From Flavobacteriales bacterium (GTDB taxonomy: Bacteria; Bacteroidota; Bacteroidia; Flavobacteriales; BACL11): a stretch of 10,411 nt of DNA. The stretch spans positions 1 through 10,411 of the forward strand of contig PBQB01000077.1 of NCBI GenBank assembly GCA_002724895.1. Reading direction: 5' to 3'. The translations under genes were made by a program, and so were the position numbers. Shown here piece by piece: positions 1 through 5,812 of the stretch. Every line of letters begins with the position of its first letter. The stretch's first letter is position 1. The notes beneath the pieces are model-generated. The model had not been told where the DNA came from and did no database searches. It saw only the letters and a list, made by a program, of their open reading frames with translations.

Positions 1-1
1 A

Positions 2-148
2 TCACAAACTCATTATTACGGTGTAAAAATTTCAACTGGATTAAACACACCAGATATACATGGAACATTATTATGTATTTGGGGCATCTTAATGATTTTG
101 GATGCTAACGATAAACTTGAAAGTAACTTTAAAATAATCAAACCATGA
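2..148 (+). CDS. 3' end of an unidentified gene (partial, open at window start)
   Basis: An open frame enters from the left edge and gives 48 residues before a TGA at 146-148. The stop overlaps the ATG of the next gene as ATGA (145-148), typical of translationally coupled operon neighbours, which supports this being a real C-terminus. The visible residues include a tyrosine/histidine patch near the edge (THYYG), the segment TPDIHGT at about residues 16-22, and then a hydrophobic stretch containing a tryptophan (about 23-34). The end is polar and lysine-rich. I do not recognise the family. The histidine-glycine-threonine segment followed by a hydrophobic helix could be the last helical pair of an alpha/alpha-toroid carbohydrate enzyme, but that is only a guess. 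By position it belongs to the same polysaccharide operon as the polymerase and gmd downstream. Confidence 0.7.
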   Translation, partial: SQTHYYGVKISTGLNTPDIHGTLLCIWGILMILDANDKLESNFKIIKP

Positions 149-1482
149 TAGATAGATTAAATTTATTTGAAAAAAAAGTTTTTTCTCTAATTACAAATAT
201 TTTTTTGTTCTATATGTTTTTTGCTTTTATATTCTCTCGTTCATTTGTAGGGATTTATATTTTTGATTTTAGAATCGGAGAATTAATTGTTGGTCTTACG
301 CTTATTATCTTTATCTATTCATTAATATTCGATTTCCAAAATAATAGACTAAAAGTATTTGATAAAAATTTTAGAAAAATTTGGATTTTGATTTTTTTCA
401 GTTTTTTGCTGATTGCTTTCTATTCAAATTCTAATTTTTTTTCAACCTACACTTATAAATCTAGCTCTTATATCTGGACTATTTCGGCATTTATATTGGG
501 TGTTAATTCAAAAAAAATTAACTTAAGCATAAAACAACTAGCATTGTTTGAAGTCATTTTATTAAGTATATTTTTTATATCAATTTATGATTTTCCAAAT
601 ATTTTAATTGATTTTTTTGTTAAATACTCAGACAAATATGAACCACATAAAGGTTCAGATTTGGGTTTATTTTTTATTATTGTCAATCTTTTAATTAACA
701 AATCTTTAAAATACAACAGAACTTCACTAAATATCTTTATTTTAAATTTGGGTTTTTTTTCACCACTTATTCTTTATAGAAGTCGTGGTGCGTTTATCGG
801 GGTCGTTATATTTGTTTTATACCAATTTTTACTGTTTAATAAAAACAAAGTCATAGTAAGTATTAAAACTATACCAATGTTCGTAATATTTTTATTTATA
901 GCAACTTATTCAACTGTCGTCTCACAGGTGAAAGATTTTCCAGAAGAAGTATCTGCTGAGGTAATTTCAGAATCTTATGCATCCCTTGGCCAGTATAGGC
1001 TTCAGCATTACCAAGAAGAATACCCCATACTTTACTATGAAAATGGTAGATTTTTTTCTGGGGATGGAAATCTAAACTGGCGTCTAGATATGTGGCAAGA
1101 CCAAATTGAATTTATGGTAGATCAAAACTTAGTTATTTTTGGTTCAGGATACAAAGACAAGTTGTATGTATTCGAGACAAATAACACAGGATATGGCAAT
1201 GACAGAACAGGTCTAGATAATACTAATGAAAATATTCATAATTTTTTTATCCAGATCTTCAGCAGAGGGGGATTATTACAGTTATTTATTTATATTTATT
1301 TATTTTTTAATATTTACAAAACCTACTTTCAAAATACTTCAAAAAGAGACATTCTCTTCTACCTTTTACCTTTAATTTGGATTTCTCTTTTTGATAGTTC
1401 AATGGAAAACGCCCACTTTCCAATTATTTTCTATTATTTCTTAGGAAACTTTTATTTTTTAAATAAAAGTGACTATAGCTAA
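145..1482 (+). CDS. O-antigen polymerase/ligase-like membrane protein (Wzy/WaaL superfamily)
   Basis: This 445-residue protein is almost entirely hydrophobic helices (about 10-12 membrane segments) with one large polar loop at about residues 258-363. That is the usual plan of Wzy polymerases and WaaL ligases, which act on undecaprenyl-diphosphate-linked glycans at the periplasmic face of the inner membrane. Family-type marks are visible: an arginine-rich SRG motif at a helix start (YRSRGAF, about 211-217), an arginine and tryptophan pair in the loop (NWRLDMW, 311-317), a GSG turn at 333-335, and a histidine-asparagine pair before a glycine-containing helix (IHNFF, 364-368, then RGG, 374-376). 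The ATG overlaps the preceding stop as ATGA, and no clear Shine-Dalgarno is seen, so coupled translation is likely. The stop is 22 bases before the gmd start used here. Sequence alone does not separate polymerase from ligase, so no symbol is given. Confidence 0.85.
   Translation: MIDRLNLFEKKVFSLITNIFLFYMFFAFIFSRSFVGIYIFDFRIGELIVGLTLIIFIYSLIFDFQNNRLKVFDKNFRKIWILIFFSFLLIAFYSNSNFFSTYTYKSSSYIWTISAFILGVNSKKINLSIKQLALFEVILLSIFFISIYDFPNILIDFFVKYSDKYEPHKGSDLGLFFIIVNLLINKSLKYNRTSLNIFILNLGFFSPLILYRSRGAFIGVVIFVLYQFLLFNKNKVIVSIKTIPMFVIFLFIATYSTVVSQVKDFPEEVSAEVISESYASLGQYRLQHYQEEYPILYYENGRFFSGDGNLNWRLDMWQDQIEFMVDQNLVIFGSGYKDKLYVFETNNTGYGNDRTGLDNTNENIHNFFIQIFSRGGLLQLFIYIYLFFNIYKTYFQNTSKRDILFYLLPLIWISLFDSSMENAHFPIIFYYFLGNFYFLNKSDYS
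1448..1470 (+). repeat. Perfect 10-bp inverted repeat (hairpin) at the 3' end of the polymerase gene
   Basis: Bases 1448-1457 (ACTTTTATTT) are the exact reverse complement of 1461-1470, with a TTT loop. The hairpin lies in the last coding codons of the polymerase gene, 35 bases before the gmd ATG. No T-run follows its right arm, so it does not look like an intrinsic terminator for the + strand. It could shape the mRNA between the two genes. In DNA this AT-rich, a 10-bp match of this kind can arise by chance. Confidence 0.45.
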
Positions 1483-1504
1483 GAACAAGTATACAATTTT
1501 CATT

Positions 1505-2533
1505 ATGAAAAGAGCATTTGTAACAGGTATAACAGGTCAAGATGGATTCTACCTAAGTAAACTTCTACTAGAAAAAGGTTATGAAGTAAGTGGAACGATA
1601 AGACGTTCCTCAACTTTTAACACTACAAGGATAGACTCACTTATATCTGATTATAAAAATACAGAACAATTTAAACTTTATTATTCTGATTTGCTTGATT
1701 CATCCTCAATTAATTCATTGATACAAAAAATTAAACCTCATGAAGTTTATAATTTAGCTGCTCAGTCACATGTGGCAGTTTCTTTTAAAAATCCACATTT
1801 CTCAGTATTAACAAGTACTTCTGGTTCACTCAGTTTACTTGATGCTGTAAAGAATTTAGACAGTAATATAAAATATTATCAAGCTTCTTCTTCTGAAATG
1901 TTTGGAGGAGTTGGAAGTGAATCATTAAATGAAACATCTCTATTTATTCCTAAAAGTCCATATGCTGCAGGTAAACTATTCGCTCATAATATTACAAGAA
2001 TTTATAGAGAGTCATATGATATGTTTTGTTCAAACGGTATATTGTTTAATCATGAATCTCCTCTAAGGGGTGAAACTTTCGTAACACGTAAAATATCAAG
2101 AGCTGTTGGAAGAATTTATCATAAGATTCAGAACAAATTGACACTTGGAAATTTGGACGCAGTTAGAGATTGGGGTTTTGCTGGTGATTATGTTAATGCT
2201 ATGTGGATGATTCTTCAACATGACAAACCAGATGATTGGGTAATTGCAACCGGAGAAGCATACAGTGTTAAAGATTTTGCTAGAGAAGCCTTCAAAGTAG
2301 TAGATCTAGATTGGGAAGACTATGTCTTATCTGACAAAAAATATGAACGGCCAAATGAAGTTCACCATCTTTTAGGAGATCCTACGAAAGCCAAAAACGA
2401 GCTTAAATGGAAACCAGAAACAAGCTTTAAAGACCTAGTAAAGATGATGGTAGAAAGTGATCTTTTATTAGCGGAGCAGGAAAAGGTCCTGCTTGACAAG
2501 AAATTGATTAAACCAACTTGGGATAATTCGTAA
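1505..2533 (+). CDS. gmd: GDP-mannose 4,6-dehydratase
   Basis: This enzyme converts GDP-D-mannose to GDP-4-keto-6-deoxy-D-mannose in the cytoplasm, the first step towards GDP-L-fucose and related sugars. The 342-residue product is an extended short-chain dehydrogenase/reductase of normal length. Visible motifs are the NADP-binding GITGQDG (8-14), the RRSSTFNT segment typical of GMD (33-40), the catalytic SSSEMFG (128-134; Ser129 and Glu131 match the Thr and Glu of the E. coli enzyme), the Tyr153-x3-Lys157 pair, and the later segments PLRGETFVTRK and RDWGFAGDYV. The ATG at 1505 is preferred over an in-frame ATG at 1469, because the earlier one adds 12 residues before the beta strand that normally begins the protein and lies inside the polymerase gene. 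No Shine-Dalgarno is obvious. The gene is probably cotranscribed with the polymerase gene upstream and ends at a strong terminator. Confidence 0.96.
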   Translation: MKRAFVTGITGQDGFYLSKLLLEKGYEVSGTIRRSSTFNTTRIDSLISDYKNTEQFKLYYSDLLDSSSINSLIQKIKPHEVYNLAAQSHVAVSFKNPHFSVLTSTSGSLSLLDAVKNLDSNIKYYQASSSEMFGGVGSESLNETSLFIPKSPYAAGKLFAHNITRIYRESYDMFCSNGILFNHESPLRGETFVTRKISRAVGRIYHKIQNKLTLGNLDAVRDWGFAGDYVNAMWMILQHDKPDDWVIATGEAYSVKDFAREAFKVVDLDWEDYVLSDKKYERPNEVHHLLGDPTKAKNELKWKPETSFKDLVKMMVESDLLLAEQEKVLLDKKLIKPTWDNS

Positions 2534-2575
2534 TCTTATATTTGTTTAGATAAAAACCAATTATAAGATTTTTTT
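2532..2575 (+). terminator. Intrinsic terminator of the gmd operon, inside the fcl 3' end
   Basis: The arms AATCTTATA (2532-2540) and TATAAGATT (2562-2570) are a perfect 9-bp inverted repeat. Inside it, after one mismatch, TTG (2542-2544) can pair with CAA (2558-2560). The right arm runs into seven consecutive T (2569-2575). The left arm begins within the gmd stop codon. It can act only on + strand transcripts, since no T-run follows on the other strand. Most of it is also coding sequence for the last residues of fcl. Confidence 0.75.
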
Positions 2576-3456
2576 AAACCCTCTTCCAATGTTGTAATAG
2601 GCTTCCAACCATAACTATTTATAAGAGAACTGTCTAAGAGTTTTCTTGGATTTCCATCTGGTTTTGAAGAGTCAAATATAAGATCTCCATGAAATTTCAG
2701 AGTATCTTTAATTATTTTTGCTAAATTAAAGATGCTTATCTCTTTACCGCTACCAATATTTAATAGGGATTCTTGAATATTGTTTTCAATTATAAACTTT
2801 ATCGATAAAGCAAGATCGTCAACATATAAAAATTCTCTGAGTGGTTTTCCAGATCCCCAAATGGAGAAAGATTTACCTGAAGTAATTTTTGTATCATGCA
2901 TTCTTCTAATCATTCCAGGTATTACATGACTTGATTCAACTGAAAAATTGTCATTTGGACCATAAAGATTTGTGGGCATCAAGTTTGTTATTGAGTGACC
3001 ATGTTGTATTTTTAGTGAATTACCTAACTCAATTGCGGTTAATTTTGCCATTGCATATGGAGAGTTAGTTGGTTCAAGAGTTCCCTGCATAATACTACTT
3101 TCAGATATTGGGTTTGGAGAATCTAATGGATATATACAACTACTTCCAAGATTAATAATTTTAATAGTATTGTATGGAATACAAGATTCCAATATGTTTA
3201 AATTAATCTTTAAATTTTCAATTAGAAACTCTGATCGCAAGGTATTATTTGCATGAATTCCTCCAACTTTTGCAGCAGCATTGATTATATAATCAGGTTT
3301 GTATTCTGAAATTAATTTTGATGTTTCATCAAAATTAAAAAGATCTGTATCTTTTCTGGTAGAAAAAAAACTATCTTTAAATATACTGCTATTTTCAAAA
3401 ATTCTTTTCAATGAGCTACCAACAAGCCCGTTACTCCCGAAAACTAATAATTTCAT
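2536..3456 (-). CDS. fcl: GDP-L-fucose synthase (3,5-epimerase/4-reductase)
   Basis: This cytoplasmic enzyme epimerises and reduces GDP-4-keto-6-deoxymannose, the Gmd product, to GDP-L-fucose with NADPH. The 306-residue protein is close to the usual length of about 310-320. It shows the glycine-rich GSNGLVG (7-13), the AAAKVGG segment (60-66) typical of the family, the catalytic GSSCIYP (104-110, with Ser106 and Cys107), QGTLEPTNSPY (124-134) with Tyr134-x3-Lys138, NLYGPNDNF (163-171), and His177 in SSHVIPGM, matching the catalytic histidine of the E. coli enzyme. All expected active-site residues are present. A Shine-Dalgarno AGAGGA precedes the ATG. It is the last gene of a three-gene leftward operon. 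It meets gmd tail-to-tail with only two bases between the stop codons, although these partners are usually codirectional. Confidence 0.95.
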   Translation of the reverse strand: MKLLVFGSNGLVGSSLKRIFENSSIFKDSFFSTRKDTDLFNFDETSKLISEYKPDYIINAAAKVGGIHANNTLRSEFLIENLKINLNILESCIPYNTIKIINLGSSCIYPLDSPNPISESSIMQGTLEPTNSPYAMAKLTAIELGNSLKIQHGHSITNLMPTNLYGPNDNFSVESSHVIPGMIRRMHDTKITSGKSFSIWGSGKPLREFLYVDDLALSIKFIIENNIQESLLNIGSGKEISIFNLAKIIKDTLKFHGDLIFDSSKPDGNPRKLLDSSLINSYGWKPITTLEEGLKKSYNWFLSKQI

Positions 3457-3463
3457 AATATTT

Positions 3464-3469
3464 TCCTCT
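3464..3469 (-). promoter_or_regulatory. Ribosome binding site of fcl
   Basis: On the minus strand the gap before the fcl ATG reads AGAGGA, separated from the ATG by seven bases. It is the clearest Shine-Dalgarno sequence in the window and fits entirely in the 16-base gap after the upstream stop codon, fixing the fcl start at 3456. Confidence 0.75.
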
Positions 3470-3472
3470 AAA

Positions 3473-5398
3473 TTAGACTAAACGCTTGTCCTTTTTAATT
3501 GCAAAGTAGAATATAAATAGGTAATTCATGAAAGATGAGAAATATAAAAGCGAATCACTTTTAAGTAGGTTTAAAAAAACATAAATTGCAAGATAAACAA
3601 ATATATCAGGACCATTTTTCAATCGAGTATAAATATTTGTAATTAAATAAATTAAAACTATAGATAAATTTAAAATTCCTACAAACAATAAGTAGCTTAA
3701 AATACTTGAATGAGGCAGTAAAAAACTATAAGTTGGATTTATATATATCTCTCCATAGAGCTGACCAAAATTGTTTACACCAGATCCAAAAATTAATTCT
3801 TGAAATTCAGGATCATATCTAGATATGAATATACCCCACAATTCAGATCTATTTACAAAAAATCCGACTATGCTAATAAATCCAATTAAGCCATAAATTA
3901 TTTTATTTGAATCTCTTGCTTCAACCAAATAATTCAAAGATGAAGAAAGTGTTTCACCAGATGAATAAAAAACTCCTTGATTTACAAGACTGTCTTTTAA
4001 AAAATCAATCGAATATGAAAAATTATTTAATCCAACTAATATCACAAAAGTCACGAATATGATTCCGACCATAACATAATTAATAGATTTTAGTTTCACC
4101 TTTTCTTTGTATAAAAAGATAAATAAGCAAATAAATATTGAAAGCAAAGCTGCTCTATTATTTGATACAAAAAGCCCAATAAAAGATATTCCAATTAAGA
4201 GCAAGTCGATCTTTTTAAATATTATTTGATTTTTTAGATAAAGTATTAGGTACAACAACAATCCTAGACCAAAAAATTCACCTATAGTTTCCGCACTTGG
4301 AAATTGTCCTCTCCAGGCTAGTCTCTCTCCCCATTCATTGACTCCAAATAAATTTGATCTATTAATTCCATATTTATTTAAACCAAAGTAATAATAATTA
4401 AGAAAATTAACAACTGGCATGGAGGAGCCCAAATATCCTAAAAATAAAATTAATACGGAGCAAGAAAGTATATTTTTCAGATAAGTAGCAACATCAAATT
4501 TTTCAATATGTTCAAAAATATACAATGAACCATTAATTATGAAACCCAATAGTAGACCATAAGCCAAGACTGAAGAACCAGAAAACAAAGAACTTGTAAA
4601 ACCTCTTATCTTATCCGGATCAACATAAAAATTTTTAAAATAAGCGTTATTTGTCCATAAAAATAAAAGAAAAAAATAGTAATATTTGGATATCCAAAAT
4701 TTATCATTTTTTAAAAATCTATAAATTCCTAATACAACAAACCCAGTAATAAAAAAATTAAAGTTTGTTCCACTAATTACTCCAATTAATAAGTATAAAA
4801 AAGGAAGAAATATTATAAATGTTTTTAGCCTTGTAGTTAAAAAATAAGAGCTTACAATGCAGATAAATAAAATCAAAATAAAAAGTTGTATAAAGTATTG
4901 CATACTTTCAAAATCAAAAAAATAAACGTTTTTTACATAAAACCTTTCTTCTATGTAAACAGTCCAAGTTAATAAAAGAGCACTAGATAAAAGTGATAAT
5001 AGAAATTTTAAATTAAAAAAATATTCGTTACTTTTTTTAAATAATGATATTAAAAATCCCCAAATTAAAGTTAGGTAAACGAGATTTAAAAAAGTATTAG
5101 TACCAACAGAAATATAAAATTCATCATTAATTTGATCAATTCCAGTTATTAATCCAAAACATTTCATTAATGAATAGTCGTTAAATTTAACCTTGTAGTG
5201 ATCTTGATATATAACGTTTGGATTTTCTATTAAAAATTTAATAATTGATATTTCACAAGTATTTATTTCATAAAATCTGAGGTCGGAGGTTATCTTTTCA
5301 GGTTTAATATCTGATGTGATTCCCATGATAAACCATGGAAGCAAAATAATTATTATTAGAAAAACAAACTTAAATATCAGTTTTTGATTAATTTTCAA
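3473..5398 (-). CDS. Large O-antigen polymerase/ligase-like membrane protein with an N-terminal extracytoplasmic domain
   Basis: This 641-residue protein has one membrane segment at about 8-26, a polar domain at about 27-103 that should face the periplasm, and then about a dozen further membrane segments. The second half has marks of the Wzy_C/O-antigen ligase family: a polar loop with WRGQF followed by GEFFGLG (362-378), a helix starting SNNRAALLS (412-420), an arginine-tryptophan segment (RSELW, 517-521), FGSGVNNF (537-544), and PHSSILSYL before a glycine-containing helix (562-570). It is longer than a typical 400-450-residue polymerase because of the N-terminal domain and extra helices. 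The start is a TTG at 5398-5396. The next methionine (residue 25) would remove the first membrane helix. It overlaps the upstream 107-residue gene by 11 bases and is followed 16 bases later by fcl, so the three are almost certainly cotranscribed. Confidence 0.8.
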   Translation of the reverse strand: MKINQKLIFKFVFLIIIILLPWFIMGITSDIKPEKITSDLRFYEINTCEISIIKFLIENPNVIYQDHYKVKFNDYSLMKCFGLITGIDQINDEFYISVGTNTFLNLVYLTLIWGFLISLFKKSNEYFFNLKFLLSLLSSALLLTWTVYIEERFYVKNVYFFDFESMQYFIQLFILILFICIVSSYFLTTRLKTFIIFLPFLYLLIGVISGTNFNFFITGFVVLGIYRFLKNDKFWISKYYYFFLLFLWTNNAYFKNFYVDPDKIRGFTSSLFSGSSVLAYGLLLGFIINGSLYIFEHIEKFDVATYLKNILSCSVLILFLGYLGSSMPVVNFLNYYYFGLNKYGINRSNLFGVNEWGERLAWRGQFPSAETIGEFFGLGLLLYLILYLKNQIIFKKIDLLLIGISFIGLFVSNNRAALLSIFICLFIFLYKEKVKLKSINYVMVGIIFVTFVILVGLNNFSYSIDFLKDSLVNQGVFYSSGETLSSSLNYLVEARDSNKIIYGLIGFISIVGFFVNRSELWGIFISRYDPEFQELIFGSGVNNFGQLYGEIYINPTYSFLLPHSSILSYLLFVGILNLSIVLIYLITNIYTRLKNGPDIFVYLAIYVFLNLLKSDSLLYFSSFMNYLFIFYFAIKKDKRLV

Positions 5399-5711
5399 CT
5401 TTAGGTCTTCTTCTTTTAATTATGAAATTTAAAAAGATTACACTAAAAAGTGAAAAAAATAAAAAAGAATTTATCCAACCAAGGTAAATTATTTCATTTT
5501 TACCAGGAAAGTAATCCCACGTACCATTAACATAATGTTCACATTCAATAAAAGAATTAACCAAAACTGTATTTCCATCACTGTCAAAAAGCCTCACCTG
5601 ATCAAATAATGGATCATTTATAAATACGAAGTTTGGATCATTACCTATTTGAGGTGTTACATGATTTTCAGGATAATCTCCACATAAAAATACAACATCT
5701 TTGTTTTTCAT
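5388..5711 (-). CDS. Small protein with one C-terminal membrane segment, family unknown
   Basis: This gene encodes 107 residues and I do not recognise the family. Residues 1-75 are polar and acidic, with Cys10, Cys57 and several aromatic residues. Residues about 76-98 form one hydrophobic helix, followed by a strongly basic tail (KRRRPK, 99-104). By the positive-inside rule the tail should be cytoplasmic and the N-terminal domain outside, yet no signal peptide precedes it. The ATG at 5711 is the first available start, with an in-frame TAA four codons upstream (5724-5726). It overlaps the 641-residue polymerase-like gene by 11 bases, implying translational coupling and a possible joint function. 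Its layout and some residues resemble the N-terminal domain of that neighbour. It is the first gene of the leftward operon ending in fcl. The frame is convincing as a gene because it fills the space tightly, but the function is open. Confidence 0.7.
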   Translation of the reverse strand: MKNKDVVFLCGDYPENHVTPQIGNDPNFVFINDPLFDQVRLFDSDGNTVLVNSFIECEHYVNGTWDYFPGKNEIIYLGWINSFLFFSLFSVIFLNFIIKRRRPKVEN

Positions 5712-5812
5712 TGTTATTTCATATTAACATTTATCAGCTATTGAAATTATTTTGTTCATTTTTTAAAAAAAATATTAATGCTTTATGCAAATCTATAACT
5801 TAAAATAATTGT
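5712..5812. other. Divergent intergenic region
   Basis: These 101 bases separate the leftward fcl operon from the rightward asparagine-synthase-like gene and must hold both promoters unless transcription reads in from further away. The DNA is extremely AT-rich. A TAAAAT at 5801-5806 could be a -10 element for the rightward gene, but it lies only six bases before its GTG start and has no good -35. On the minus strand, TTGCAT (5790-5785) lies 17 bases before TTTAAA, a poor but possible promoter for the leftward operon. A short minus-strand reading frame (5759-5724, 11 codons) lies in frame with the downstream gene. No convincing terminator or operator is seen. Confidence 0.4.

Noticed and set aside
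1469..1504. Longer gmd start at 1469
   Set aside because: It adds 12 residues before the standard N-terminal beta strand and overlaps the polymerase gene; the ATG at 1505 matches the family.
3299..3481. 60-residue + strand open frame opposite fcl
   Set aside because: It lies entirely antisense to the conserved 5' end of fcl and its ribosome binding site, with no recognisable motif; a shadow of the real gene.
5388..5398. Frameshift splitting one larger protein into the 107- and 641-residue genes
   Set aside because: Each product has its own complete membrane segment and a plausible start, and an 11-base overlap is ordinary for coupled genes; nothing suggests a broken single gene.
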